Positions 44,201 through 52,841 of a stretch of 64,000 bases of DNA are shown here, in pieces. Both the position numbers and the translations under genes were made by a program. The stretch's first letter is position 1; each line of letters starts with the position of its first letter. The notes beneath the pieces were generated by a model, which saw only the letters and a program-made list of their open reading frames with translations, had not been told where the DNA came from and ran no database searches. The stretch spans positions 28,849 through 92,848 of the forward strand of contig JACOUT010000017.1 in assembly GCA_016177705.1 (NCBI GenBank), read 5' to 3'. The DNA comes from Deltaproteobacteria bacterium (GTDB lineage Bacteria > Myxococcota > UBA727 > VGSZ01).

Positions 44201-44377
44201 CCGCAGGCCGCCCGCGTCGACCGACAAGCCGACGTGGGTCTCGCCGTCCGGGCACTGATCGAGCACGGTGCCGGTGCGCAGCCAGAAGCCGACGCAACGG
44301 GTGGTGGAGAAATAGAGGCCGACGCAGGCCACGAGCGCCAGGCCGATCCCGATCAGCGTTCGCTTTCGCAGGGTCAT
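41261..44377 (-). CDS. Alpha-2-macroglobulin-like protein, N-terminal half with AgmX-like insert
   Basis: The product has 1038 aa. One N-terminal membrane helix (TLIGIGLALVACVGLYF) anchors it. MG-type beta domains follow: IHVVTDRPLYEPGNTIKMRA (a strong MG signature), FTLPRFTVSTEPLRSFYGR and SDKKTYRPGERAHLTVSTR. Two inserted segments (about 485-560 and 585-660) resemble the AgmX/TonB-like C-terminal fold, for example RWNAAITPCARYANGETTVT and SLRVEPSGRV, each with paired cysteines. This insertion is unusual for alpha-2-macroglobulins. The gene is coupled to the C-terminal half by a 4-bp overlap. Start ATG 44377; GTG 44383 is possible. Confidence 0.72.
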   Translation of the reverse strand: MTLRKRTLIGIGLALVACVGLYFSTTRCVGFWLRTGTVLDQCPDGETHVGLSVDAGGLRRGQKALVAASAQALYVTKGSIDLRAAPIDATEVAWTLWRAGGKAPEQVKDGLAVDRKELPRHHGHASWATLKADLPDGDYLLRAEAKTALGPVTLDASVPLYAPARIHVVTDRPLYEPGNTIKMRAVVLRARDLVPLDGRPGRWSVRDPSGTVVLEERAPAGDFGVVEGELPLDESAPQGSWLVRYESGGAVDEVPVTVEPFTLPRFTVSTEPLRSFYGRRDEPKVRVRVAAASGLPVRAALALAWRVDGGWPPPPEWTIALPAEARTDASGQVELTLPRIPADLMGKATVTLTVSATDETGDQEVGVGAVLLAEDAIDVAAVTDFDGGLVDGLNNRVYLRVTTAAGMPLGGASVTVKRAWDKRDKGTVVEADEDGVAALQLDPGPAVNVLVPPLPVRLPPQSPAVERTSLSEALGDGEASLADITAIDRWNAAITPCARYANGETTVTVSLRVEPSGRVARAIGDSGDDASACVASLLAGKSVAAATSTRIFSLQYQLQPTLASLSLDDIVGELPPRLRRELERAALDARTCLGPLTEGRALPRMLLWDLVDGRLSLAFARDPQASEGGALLDAARATCVEGRLARLQGSTLPPPPPGVDVGDESEEQDPSTRRNGMGALRLLVSGVDIPGAPQKPQPTMMLGYELLVSARSGTEALGQTKLRLQPGAVPALRLRASKVIAAPGDEVTLEFLRGPDFTGELPKKLWLTHADQSLEADVDVDKRVAKFLLPKDREGWWEARVGGAVARVFVPAAKALQVAVASDKKTYRPGERAHLTVSTRAKDAGVKASVTLIGVDETLATLTALPGPDAMERILPKVDMQRRAFDVLDATALTLGRVRGKNAAAATVLLVSQVPSPAELDSSVSTSAQTTFDPLAPLADRFYSVLEALYAEVREFEKSAPKSEKLTPNKMLALWGQALAGAKKKGAVVTDAFGRPLSLAVLPDELVALTDPRVVVADGTRLPEDIEAWVRFVRRSAS

Positions 44378-44459
44378 GGGCACGGGAGCCTAGAACGGAT
44401 CGGGACGACAAACGGTCTGCCGCACGGTCGGCCAGCTATGCGGGCAGCCAGCCTGGCAG

Positions 44460-45155
44460 CTACGTGGGCAGCGTGTCGGCCGGGCCGACGGGGGCAACGC
44501 ACGCCTCGTCGTCGTTGCGCACGCTGCCGACTCGTTTGTCGACGGCGTAGAAACGAAAGCCGGGCAAGTCGCGCGGCACCTGCAGCGCCGCCAGGTCAGG
44601 CCGGCGCGACACGTCGAGCCACTCGTCGATGCGCGCCCCGTCGAGCTTCGGATCGAGGATCAGCGGCATGCGATCATGGACGCGCGCGGCCAGCGCGTTT
44701 GGCGGCATGGTGACGATGGTGCACGACTCAATCGGCTCGCCGCCGTCCTTCGGCTGCCAGCGCGCCCACAGCCCCGCGTAGGCGAAGGGATGGCCGTCCT
44801 CGAAGCGCAACAGCACCGGTCGGCGCGCGCGCGGCGGGCCCACCCACTCGAAAAAGCCGGTGGTCACCACCAGGCAGCGTCGTTTCTCCAGGCTCGACTT
44901 GAAGGCGTTCTTCTCGAACAGCGTCTCGACGCGCGCGTTGATCAGCCTTGTGCCGATGGTCTCGTCCTTGGCCCACGAAGGGATGAGCCCCCAGCGCAGC
45001 GTCACCAGCCGGCGCTTGCCGTCCTCGACGCGCACGCACGGCACGGCCGTGGTGGGCGCGACGTTGAAGCGCGCGCGCATCGCCGGCGCTTCCTCGACGC
45101 CGAAGGCATCGGCGATCTCGGCGGCGCTGGCGGTGACGATGTAACGGCCACACAT
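44460..45155 (-). CDS. SOS response-associated peptidase (YedK/HMCES family)
   Basis: The product has 231 aa and begins MCGRYIVT, so Cys2 becomes the N-terminal nucleophile that forms a covalent link with abasic sites in single-stranded DNA. Other conserved residues are Asn73 in INARVE, Glu103 in FFEW and His160 in VHDRMP. The usual blocks RFNVAPT and LRWGLIPSWAK are present. It lies 9 bp from hrpB on the same strand; no SOS box was identified. Confidence 0.93.
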   Translation of the reverse strand: MCGRYIVTASAAEIADAFGVEEAPAMRARFNVAPTTAVPCVRVEDGKRRLVTLRWGLIPSWAKDETIGTRLINARVETLFEKNAFKSSLEKRRCLVVTTGFFEWVGPPRARRPVLLRFEDGHPFAYAGLWARWQPKDGGEPIESCTIVTMPPNALAARVHDRMPLILDPKLDGARIDEWLDVSRRPDLAALQVPRDLPGFRFYAVDKRVGSVRNDDEACVAPVGPADTLPT

Positions 45156-45164
45156 GCGAGACCC

Positions 45165-47666
45165 CTAACGTCTGGGTCGCCCGCGCGCCGTCGGCGCGGC
45201 CGTCAGCGGATCGTCCGGCCAGGAGTGCTTGGGGTAGCGCGCGCGCAGCTCACCTCGCACCTCGGGGTAGCCGACGCGCCAGAAGCTCGCGAGGTCGCTC
45301 GTCACCTGCACCGGCTTGTAGCCGGGGGAGAGCAGGTGCAGCACGACGGCGACGCGCCCCTTGGCGACCTTCGGCGTCTCCGTCAGGCCGAACAGCTCCT
45401 GCAGGCGCACGGCCAAGACCGGCGCGCCGCCCTCGAGCGCGGGCTGGTAGTCGACCGTGAGGTGGTTGCCGGTCGGCACCTCGAGGCGCGGCGGCACCTC
45501 GTGATCGAGCAGCTTGCGATCTGCCCAGGAGAGACGCCCAAGCAGCGCGCCCTTCCAGTCGGCCGCGGCCACGGCGTCGAGTGTGCGCTTGCCGACGCAC
45601 AGGTCGGGCACGAGCGCCTTGAGGCCCGCCTCGTCGACGGGGGGCCATTGCACCTCCGGCAGCGCGAGCGCCGCGAAGCGCAGCCGGGCGAGCGTGCGCG
45701 CGGTCTCGTCGTCCGGACGGAAGCGCCGCGCGAAGTCCGCGACGAAGGCCTCGGCGAGCGCGGCCGCCGCGGCCTCGGGCGCCACCGGCAAGCCGCTCTT
45801 CTCCTCGACAATGAGGTCGGCGACGCGCGTGCGGCGCACGCCCGCGAGCGCGCCGCGGCCCTCGTCGAACACCGCCTCGTCGGCCGTGGTGACGAGGTGG
45901 GGCAGCGTGGCGCGCACGTCCTCGAGCGCGATGGCCTCGGCGACGCGCACGCGCGCGGCGGTCCGGTCGCCGCCCTCGAGCGCCAGCGCCAGGAACAGCT
46001 CGGCGTCCTTGACGCCGCTCTCCTTCGACAGGCGCACGCCGCGGCCGCCGACCATGGCCGCCTCGGGCTCGCCCGCGCGCCGCCGCTTGCACACGCGGTC
46101 CGGGTAGGCGGCGACCAGCGCCCGCCTTCGCGCGGTCTCGTCGTCGACGGCAGGCAGGCCGGTGGGCGCGCGTACCTGCCGCGCGAGATCGCGCGCCGCG
46201 CGCCGCACCTCCTCGGGCAGGCGCCGCTCGGCGATGAGCGCGACATCGCTGTCGGTGGCGGTGCGCGCATCTTCACGCGGCCACGAGCGATCGTCCTCGA
46301 GGATGGCGGCGAACAGCGCGATCTCGGCCGGGTGCCCGAGCCGCGCGCCCTCGAGCAGGAGCGCGCCCGTGCGCGGCTGCACTGGCAGCTCGGCGAGCCG
46401 CCGACCGCGCTCGCTCAGGCGCTCGCCCGAATGGTCGAGCGCACCGAGCATCGACAGGAGCGCGACCGCGCGCTTGAGCGCCGCGTCGCTCGGCCGTTCG
46501 AAGAACGCGAACGACGCGAGCGGCCCGGGGTGGAAGGCGAGCACGTCGAGCGCCACGCGCGCGAGGTCGGCGCGCAGAAGCTCGGGCGCGAACGAGGGCT
46601 CGAGCGCCTGGTGCTCGAGCTTGGTCCAAAGGCGCACGCAGCGGCCGGGGCGCAGGCGCCCGGCGCGGCCGGCCCGCTGCTCGGCCGAGGCGAGCGAGAT
46701 GCGCACGGTGTCGAGGTGCTCGCGGTCGGTGGCCGGATCGTGGCGCGCCGCCTTCATCAGTCCGCCGTCGACCACGGCGGACACACCCTCGAGCGTCAGC
46801 GAGGTCTCGGCGACGTTGGTGGCGAGCACCACCCGCCTTCGCGCGCCGCGCTCGATGGCGCGGTCTTGCTCCTCCGGTGTCAAGGCGCCGTACAGCGGCA
46901 CCACCTCGAGCGGCTCGCCGGTCTTCTTGTCGACGAGCGCGCGCTCGGCCAGGCGCTCCTGCGCGCGCCGGATCTCGGGCGCGCCCGGCAGGAAGCACAG
47001 CACATCGCCGCCGTCGTCGCCCGGCTCCACCACCAGGTTGCGCACCGCGCCGGCCACCCGTTCGTCGAGCGGGCGATCGTCCTTCTTGTCGGCGAAGCGC
47101 ACGTCGACCGGGAAGGGCCGTCCCGCGCTGGTGACCACGGGGCAGTCGCCGAGGAAGCGCGCCACCGCCGCGGCGTCGAGCGTCGCCGACATCACCAGCA
47201 CCTTGAGGTCGTCGCGCACCGACATGAGCTCGCGCAAGAAGGCGAGCGCCAGGTCGGTGTGCACCGAACGCTCGTGAAACTCGTCGAGCACCACAACGCT
47301 CGTGCCCTCGAGCAGCGCGTCCGACAGGAAGCGCCGGCTGAGGATGCCCTCGGTGACGACGAGGATGCGCGTGTCCTTGCTCGCCACCTTCTCGAAGCGC
47401 ACTTGGTAGCCGACGGTGCCGCCCGGGCGCTCGCCCAGGTTCGTCGCCAGCGTGCGCGCGGCGGCGCGCGCGGCGATGCGCCGCGGCTCGAGCATCAGCA
47501 ATTGACCGTCGCCGAGCAGCCCGGCCTCAGAGAGCGCGAGCGGCACGCGCGTGGTCTTGCCGGCGCCCGGTGGCGCTTGGAGCACGGCCGCCTGGCCCGC
47601 GCGCAGCGCGGCCACCAGCGCCGGCAGCGCCTCGTCGATGGGTAGGGGCGCGCGCGCCGGCGGCAT
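45165..47666 (-). CDS. hrpB: ATP-dependent DEAH/RHA helicase HrpB
   Basis: The product has 833 aa. Walker A is APPGAGKTT (31-39), and the motif II variant is LDEFHERS. LVMSATLDA (motif III), VVLATNVAETSLTL (motif V) and SAEQRAGRAGRLRPGRCVRL (motif VI) complete the set. The C-terminal HrpB domain, including LSWADRKLLDHEVP, HLTVDYQPALEGGAPVLAVR, LQELFGL and VVLHLLSPGYKPVQVTSDL, is diagnostic. It is an RNA-helicase-like protein of uncertain cellular role. ATG 47666 is the family start; the frame stays open upstream to 48557 without homology. Confidence 0.94.
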   Translation of the reverse strand: MPPARAPLPIDEALPALVAALRAGQAAVLQAPPGAGKTTRVPLALSEAGLLGDGQLLMLEPRRIAARAAARTLATNLGERPGGTVGYQVRFEKVASKDTRILVVTEGILSRRFLSDALLEGTSVVVLDEFHERSVHTDLALAFLRELMSVRDDLKVLVMSATLDAAAVARFLGDCPVVTSAGRPFPVDVRFADKKDDRPLDERVAGAVRNLVVEPGDDGGDVLCFLPGAPEIRRAQERLAERALVDKKTGEPLEVVPLYGALTPEEQDRAIERGARRRVVLATNVAETSLTLEGVSAVVDGGLMKAARHDPATDREHLDTVRISLASAEQRAGRAGRLRPGRCVRLWTKLEHQALEPSFAPELLRADLARVALDVLAFHPGPLASFAFFERPSDAALKRAVALLSMLGALDHSGERLSERGRRLAELPVQPRTGALLLEGARLGHPAEIALFAAILEDDRSWPREDARTATDSDVALIAERRLPEEVRRAARDLARQVRAPTGLPAVDDETARRRALVAAYPDRVCKRRRAGEPEAAMVGGRGVRLSKESGVKDAELFLALALEGGDRTAARVRVAEAIALEDVRATLPHLVTTADEAVFDEGRGALAGVRRTRVADLIVEEKSGLPVAPEAAAAALAEAFVADFARRFRPDDETARTLARLRFAALALPEVQWPPVDEAGLKALVPDLCVGKRTLDAVAAADWKGALLGRLSWADRKLLDHEVPPRLEVPTGNHLTVDYQPALEGGAPVLAVRLQELFGLTETPKVAKGRVAVVLHLLSPGYKPVQVTSDLASFWRVGYPEVRGELRARYPKHSWPDDPLTAAPTARGRPRR

Positions 47667-47812
47667 GCGGGCGGTTTGGGAGATCCAGGCGTCGCTGAAA
47701 AGCCCCGCGAAGGCGCGTGGCGCGGTGTGCGGACAGGTGCGCCCGAGCGAGATCCGAGCGCGCCCCGCTAGCATGCGGCCTCGGCCCCACACGTGGGCGC
47801 GGAGGGCTGGCG

Positions 47813-48535
47813 GTGCTGCTCGCTCCCCAAAGGGACGACGACGACGCCGAGCGCGATGACGCCGAGGACGCGCTCGGCGTCGATCTGCGCGCGCTCGTCG
47901 AGCGCGGCGAGAGCAGCGGCGCCTTCCTCGAGGTGCTGCACCTGCGCGGCGCCAACGTGCTCGAGCACGTGGTGCTGCCGCCGACCGGCGCCGCGTGTGT
48001 CGCGGGGGTCGAGGTGCGCGGCATCTGTGCCGGTCTGGCACTGGTCGACGGACGCGCGCTGCGCGACGGCGAGCGCGTGGCCGTGCCGCTGTACGACGGG
48101 CCCCGGTGCGACGGCGAGCTGTGGGTGCGGTTCTCGCCCGCGCCGCGGCGGCTGCTGCCGGCGGAGGCCTCGCGCGTCGCCATCGTGCTGTTCCTGATTG
48201 TCGCGTGCCTCGCCTCGATCGCGGGCGCAGCGACGCGCGGGACCGATCCCGCCTCGTCACCGGGCGGCGGCGCGGTGGCCGGCGCCTTCGAGCGCGCGCA
48301 CACGCGCTCCGCACGTCGGGCGAGGCGACGCGCGGTCGCGTCCCGGCTGCGAGCGCATCGCCGCCGCCGTGTGCGCGTGCGCCGACCGCGCATCGCGCGG
48401 GCACGTCGCCCAATGCGCCGCTGTGGGCCGCGCAAGACCGCCCCCGAGCCCGACGGGGGCGATGGCTCCGACGACGACGACGAACGACGCGGGCGCGCGC
48501 TCCCGGTGGCGCGCGCCCGTGGTCCTCCAGCGTGA
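47813..48535 (+). CDS. Membrane protein related to AgmX N-terminal regions
   Basis: The product has 240 aa. Residues 30-115 (FLEVLHLRGANVLEHVVLPP, then CAGLALVDGRALRDGERVAV) resemble the N-terminal beta domain of myxobacterial AgmX-like proteins. One membrane segment follows (VAIVLFLIVACLASIAGA). The C-terminal 90 residues are Arg/Ala-rich and low-complexity; the other two frames there also stay open, so a frameshift near 48300 cannot be excluded. GTG 47813 has GGAGGG 6 nt upstream. It precedes the AgmX-like gene by 45 bp. Confidence 0.6.
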   Translation: MLLAPQRDDDDAERDDAEDALGVDLRALVERGESSGAFLEVLHLRGANVLEHVVLPPTGAACVAGVEVRGICAGLALVDGRALRDGERVAVPLYDGPRCDGELWVRFSPAPRRLLPAEASRVAIVLFLIVACLASIAGAATRGTDPASSPGGGAVAGAFERAHTRSARRARRRAVASRLRAHRRRRVRVRRPRIARARRPMRRCGPRKTAPEPDGGDGSDDDDERRGRALPVARARGPPA

Positions 48536-48564
48536 GCGATCGATCACCTCGATTCATCGCTCAC
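48532..48564. repeat. 9-bp perfect inverted repeat before the AgmX-like gene
   Basis: GTGAGCGAT at 48532-48540 and its exact reverse complement at 48556-48564, with a 15-bp spacer, cover the stop of the upstream gene and end 17 bp before the next start. It could be an operator or an mRNA stem. No T-run follows. Confidence 0.55.
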
Positions 48565-48580
48565 ACGCCAGGAGGACTCC

Positions 48581-50293
48581 ATGTTCGTGCTGCAGATCTT
48601 CGTCATGAGAAACGGCGCTCTCGAGAGCGTCGAGATGGCGTGCGGTGACCGCATCGTCATCGGCCCCGAGGGCGCCGAGGTGCCGCTCGCCGGCGCGGGC
48701 GGCGCAGCGGTCGCGCTCACGCTGCACGGCGAGCGCATCGTCGCCACACCGCTCTCGGGAGCTGTGCGCATTGACGGCGAGGTCGCCGAGCAGGTCACCG
48801 CGATCAGCGCGTCGAGCGAGCTGTGCCTCGGCGCGGTGGCGGTCAAGGTGCGACGCCCCTCGGTCGCGCGCGCCGCACCCGCGACCGTCGAGCTCGGCGA
48901 AGCGACGGCGCGGGCTGCGACCGTCCCCGACGCGCCGGTGCTGGTGCTCGCTACTACCGTGGTCGAGGAGCCCGAAGCCGCGCTCGCGCCGTTCGCGTGC
49001 CTCGTCGACGACGGGGAGGCCGAGGAGGAGGAGGAGGAGCCCGACTGGTCGCTGGTGGACGCGCTGGCGCGGCCGCTCGGCGCTGCCAGGGGCGGCCTGG
49101 TCGAGGTCATTCGCAGCGAGGGCGAGCGCGTGCTCGAGCACGCGCTACTCGACGGTGGCGAGGTGTTCGCGCTCGGCGGCCGCGCGCTGGTGCGTCGGCT
49201 CGACAAGGGCGGCTGTGAGATCACGCTGCCGCCGGGCGCTGCCGCGCGCGCGCGGCGCGGCGGCGAGCTGACCGACGTGCTGGCGGGCCCCACACCGGTG
49301 TCGCTCGTGCTCGCCACGGGGGACGCCGCCACCGTGCGCGTCGGCGCCGCCGTCCTGCTGGTGCGCTTCGCCGAGCGGCCGCGCGTCTTCTGGTCGGCCG
49401 CCGAGCGCCTGGCAAGGCGCGCCGAACAGCGCGCGCAGGCGTGGTGCGCGTCGGCCGGCCTGGCGCTCACGTCAGCCTGGGCCGGCACCATGTGGCTGCT
49501 CGAGTACCGCGACCGCGAGCTGGCGATGCCGCTCGACGACGACGACATCACCCAGTGGCCAGACTTCGAGATGGAGATGAAGCGGCCGCCGCCCGAGGTG
49601 GAGCCGGTCCCTGAGCCGATGCCCGAGCCGACCCCTGGTGCTGAGCCGGCGCCCGCGCGCGAGCTGCGCCCAAAGAGCCCGAAGGCCCCCGCCGCGGATC
49701 GGCCGAAGAGCGTGCTCGACGTCGCCGCCGGCCTGCCCGCGCTCAAGACCAACCGCGCCGTCGACGCCGCGCGCGCCAACATGAGGGCGCCGCTGCCGGC
49801 GCGACCCGGGGGCTTGATCATCGCGGGTCAAATCGAGCGCGGCCCGGGCACAAGCGCCGGCTCCATCGGCGGCAGCGGCCTGAACACCGCGGCGGGCAGC
49901 CAAGCGCTCGCCAAGGGCGCGGGCGCGCTCACCCGCGGCGAAGGCCGCGCCATCGGCGGCACCGTCGGCAGCGGCAAGCTGCGCGACCTGCGTGTCGCCG
50001 AGAGCGATGGGCTCTCGCGCGAGCAGATCCTCAAGGTGATCAACGCCCACATCGGCCAGATCCAGAGCTGCTACGAGCGCGGCCTGCGCGACGATCCCGG
50101 CATCGCCGGGCGCGTCCAGGTGGCGTGGACCATCACGCCGGCGGGCGAGGTTTCGGTGACGCGCATCCAGACCTCGACGCTCGGCTCGGCCGCGGTCGAG
50201 CAGTGCATGCTCGATCGCATCGGGCACTGGCGCTTCCCGGCCGCGCGCACGCGCTCCCAGGTGGTGTTCCCGTTCTCGTTCTCCGCGCTGTGA
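48581..50293 (+). CDS. AgmX/PglI C-terminal-domain protein (TonB-like energiser)
   Basis: The product has 570 aa. Residues 1-90 form a small beta domain (FVMRNGALESVEMACGDRIV), perhaps FHA-like. After an acidic region (about 145-155) and a second beta domain comes a possible membrane segment (about 300-320), then a Pro/Glu-rich linker (EPVPEPMPEPTPGAEPAPA) like that of TonB proteins. The C-terminus (about 490-570) has the AgmX motif: LKVINAHIGQIQSCYERGLR, GRVQVAWTITPAGEVSV and an ending IGHWRFP. AgmX/GltJ-type proteins take part in gliding or envelope energy transfer in Myxococcus. AGGAGG precedes ATG 48581. Confidence 0.8.
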   Translation: MFVLQIFVMRNGALESVEMACGDRIVIGPEGAEVPLAGAGGAAVALTLHGERIVATPLSGAVRIDGEVAEQVTAISASSELCLGAVAVKVRRPSVARAAPATVELGEATARAATVPDAPVLVLATTVVEEPEAALAPFACLVDDGEAEEEEEEPDWSLVDALARPLGAARGGLVEVIRSEGERVLEHALLDGGEVFALGGRALVRRLDKGGCEITLPPGAAARARRGGELTDVLAGPTPVSLVLATGDAATVRVGAAVLLVRFAERPRVFWSAAERLARRAEQRAQAWCASAGLALTSAWAGTMWLLEYRDRELAMPLDDDDITQWPDFEMEMKRPPPEVEPVPEPMPEPTPGAEPAPARELRPKSPKAPAADRPKSVLDVAAGLPALKTNRAVDAARANMRAPLPARPGGLIIAGQIERGPGTSAGSIGGSGLNTAAGSQALAKGAGALTRGEGRAIGGTVGSGKLRDLRVAESDGLSREQILKVINAHIGQIQSCYERGLRDDPGIAGRVQVAWTITPAGEVSVTRIQTSTLGSAAVEQCMLDRIGHWRFPAARTRSQVVFPFSFSAL

Positions 50294-50407
50294 CGCCGGT
50301 GCGCAGGCGCGGGCCCCGCTTGTCGGCGCTCCCGGGGTCTGGGAGATCCGATCGCGCAATTGTGGCCCGCGCCTCCGGACATCCCGAGGAGGCCAGGAAG
50401 GAACGCC

Positions 50408-52177
50408 ATGCTGGTGCACGTCTCGGTGCGGGACATCGCCTTGATCGACGCGGTCGACGTCGAGCTCGGCCCCGGCCTGACCGTGCTCTCGGGCGAGACC
50501 GGCGCCGGCAAGTCGATCCTGGTGGAGGCGCTCCTGCTCTTGTTCGGCGCGCGCGCCTCGAGCGAGGTGGTGCGCACCGGCGCCGTCGAGGGCAGCGTGC
50601 AGGCCCTGGTGCAGCTCGAGGGCGCCGACGCGCGCCAGGCGGATCGGCTGCTCGCCGCGTCGGGGCTGCCGACGCTCGAGGACGGCGCGTTGGTGCTGCG
50701 CCGCGTGGTGTCGCGCGAGGGGAGGAGCAAGCAACTGGTGAACGGCGCGCTCGCCACGGTGGCGCAGCTGCGCGCCGTCGCCGAGCCGCTCATCGACTTC
50801 ACCGGCCAGCACGCGCAGCAGGCGCTGTTGCGCCCCGCAGCACAGCTCGCGCTGCTCGACGGCTTCGCCGGGCACGACGCGTTGGTCGAGCGCATGGGCG
50901 CGTCGTGGGACAAGGCGGCGGCGCTCGCGGCCGAGCTGGAGGATCTGCGACGCCGGCTCGCCGACAAGGAGCAGCGCCTCGATCTGGTGCGCTTCCTGCT
51001 CGACGAGCTGGCACAGGTGCGGCCCCAGCTCGGCGAGGACGAGCGCCTCGACGCCGAGCGCCGACGGCTCGCCAACGCCGAGCGGCTGCGCGCGTCGCGC
51101 GCCGAGGCCGAGGCGCTCTTGCTCGAGGGCGGCGACGGTCAGGCCGACGCGCTCTCGCAGCTGCAGCGCGCCCTCGCCGCCCTGCAGCGCGCCGCGCAGG
51201 ACGACGACGCGCTGGTGCCCGTGGTCCGCACGCTCGCCGAGGCCTGCGCGCTGGTCGACGACGCGGGGCGCGCGCTGCGCTCGGCCGCCGAGGTGGCGGC
51301 CGACCCCGAGCGCCTGGCGCAGGTCGAGGATCGGCTCGACGCGCTCAAGCGCCTGATGAAGAAGCACGGCGGCGACCTGGCGCACGTGCTCGCGGCCGGC
51401 GACGCGCTCGAGGCTGAGGCGGTCACCCTCGACAGTGCCGCCGAGCGAAGCGAGGAGCTCGAGCGGCGCCTGGCCGCCGCCATCGACGACGCGACCGCGA
51501 CCGCCGACCAGCTCACCGCGCGGCGCAAGGCCGCGGGGCGCAAGCTCGGTGACGCCGTCAAAGTCGAGCTGCCCGCGCTCGGCATGCAGGCCGGCCGAGT
51601 TGAGGTGAAGGTCGAGCCGCTCGCGGCCGTGGCCGACGCTCCGGTGGCGCGCCGCGACGGCCACGGCCTGTCATCGCGCGGCTCGGACGTCGTCACCGTG
51701 CACTTCACCGCCAACGCGGGCGAGGCGCTCGAGCCGCTCGCCAAGGTCGCCTCCGGCGGCGAGCTGTCGCGCGTGTTGCTGGCGCTCAAGCGCGCGCTCC
51801 TGCTCGCCGACCCGGTGCCGGTCAGCATCTTCGACGAGGTCGACGCCGGCGTCGGCGGCGCCGTCGGCGACGCCATCGGCGAGCGGTTGCACGCGATCGC
51901 GGCCGGCCGTCAGGTCTTGTGCATCACGCACCTGCCGCAGATCGCCGCGCGCGCCGACCGGCACCTGGTGGTCGAGAAGGCGGTCGATGCAGGGCGCACG
52001 GTGTCGCGCGTGCGCGCGCTCGAGTCGACGGCCGCCCGCACCGAGGAGCTGGCGCGCATGCTCGGCGGCCGCGAGATCACGACGGCTACGCGCAAGCACG
52101 CCGCTGAGCTGCTCGCGCGCGGCGCCGGCGGCGCGCCGCCCGCCAAGAAGCCGGCGCGCGCCAAGAAGTCGGCATGA
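50408..52177 (+). CDS. recN: DNA repair protein RecN
   Basis: RecN is an SMC-like ATPase for double-strand break repair. It has 589 aa. It starts MLVHVSVRDIALIDAVDVEL; Walker A is GETGAGKS (29-36). The Q-loop region has IDFTGQHAQQALL. A coiled coil spans about residues 150-370, the signature is ASGGELSRVLLALKRALL, and SIFDEVDAGVGGAVGDAIGE carries Walker B. The D-loop, then QVLCITHLPQIAARAD, is diagnostic. AAGGAA precedes ATG 50408. Its stop overlaps the tsaB ATG. Confidence 0.96.
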   Translation: MLVHVSVRDIALIDAVDVELGPGLTVLSGETGAGKSILVEALLLLFGARASSEVVRTGAVEGSVQALVQLEGADARQADRLLAASGLPTLEDGALVLRRVVSREGRSKQLVNGALATVAQLRAVAEPLIDFTGQHAQQALLRPAAQLALLDGFAGHDALVERMGASWDKAAALAAELEDLRRRLADKEQRLDLVRFLLDELAQVRPQLGEDERLDAERRRLANAERLRASRAEAEALLLEGGDGQADALSQLQRALAALQRAAQDDDALVPVVRTLAEACALVDDAGRALRSAAEVAADPERLAQVEDRLDALKRLMKKHGGDLAHVLAAGDALEAEAVTLDSAAERSEELERRLAAAIDDATATADQLTARRKAAGRKLGDAVKVELPALGMQAGRVEVKVEPLAAVADAPVARRDGHGLSSRGSDVVTVHFTANAGEALEPLAKVASGGELSRVLLALKRALLLADPVPVSIFDEVDAGVGGAVGDAIGERLHAIAAGRQVLCITHLPQIAARADRHLVVEKAVDAGRTVSRVRALESTAARTEELARMLGGREITTATRKHAAELLARGAGGAPPAKKPARAKKSA

Positions 52178-52833
52178 GCCCCTGGCTGGTGCTCGACACC
52201 GCCGCGCCGGTCGCCGTGGTCGCGGTGGCCGACGACGGCGCGGTGCTCGGCGAGCACTCGCTGGCCGAGACCAAGCGCCACGCCGAGAGCCTGATCGACG
52301 GGCTCGATCGCGCGCTGCTGCTCGCGGGCGTCACGCTCGACGACATCGAGGGCATCGGCGTCGGCCGCGGGCCGGGCTCGTTCATCGGCGTGCGCACCGG
52401 CATCGCCACCGCCAAGGGGCTGGCGTTGGCGCGCGGCGTGCCGCTCGTTGGCCTGCCGACGCTGCTCGCGCTCGCGTCCTCGCCCGAGCTGCCCGACGGC
52501 GTCGGGCTCGCGGTCATCGACGCCAAGCGCGGCGAGGTCTACGCGCAGCTCGTCGAGCGGCGGGCCGGCGAGGCGCGCGCCGTCGACCCGCCTGCTGCGC
52601 TCTCGCCCGCCGAGGCCACTGCGCGCGCCGCCGGTCGCGCCTTCATCGTCGGCAGCGGCCTCGACCTCGCGGGCACGACCGCGTCCGTCAAGCTGCCGCG
52701 CCCGGGGCCGAGCGCCGCCGGCCTGGCGCGCGTGCTGCGCGCAAACATGGCCGCCGGCCTCGTCGACGAGACCGACTCCCTGGTACCCGACTACTGCCGC
52801 CCGCCCGACGCCAAGCTGCCGGCGCCGCGCTGA
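52174..52833 (+). CDS. tsaB: tRNA threonylcarbamoyladenosine biosynthesis protein TsaB
   Basis: TsaB supports TsaD in making the t6A modification at tRNA position 37. It has 219 aa. WLVLDTAAPVAVVAVADDG opens the ASKHA fold, with RHAESLIDGLDRALLLAG, GVGRGPGSFIGVRTGIATAK (the strongest signature) and VIDAKRGEVYAQLVE following. ATG 52174 overlaps the recN stop by four bases (ATGA). Confidence 0.94.
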   Translation: MSPWLVLDTAAPVAVVAVADDGAVLGEHSLAETKRHAESLIDGLDRALLLAGVTLDDIEGIGVGRGPGSFIGVRTGIATAKGLALARGVPLVGLPTLLALASSPELPDGVGLAVIDAKRGEVYAQLVERRAGEARAVDPPAALSPAEATARAAGRAFIVGSGLDLAGTTASVKLPRPGPSAAGLARVLRANMAAGLVDETDSLVPDYCRPPDAKLPAPR

Positions 52834-52841
52834 GCGCCAGG

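Noticed and set aside
48198..48608. Alternative frame across the end of the AgmX-related gene
   Set aside because: It overlaps the ribosome site and start of the next gene and has no family motif. Recorded only as a possible frameshift hint.
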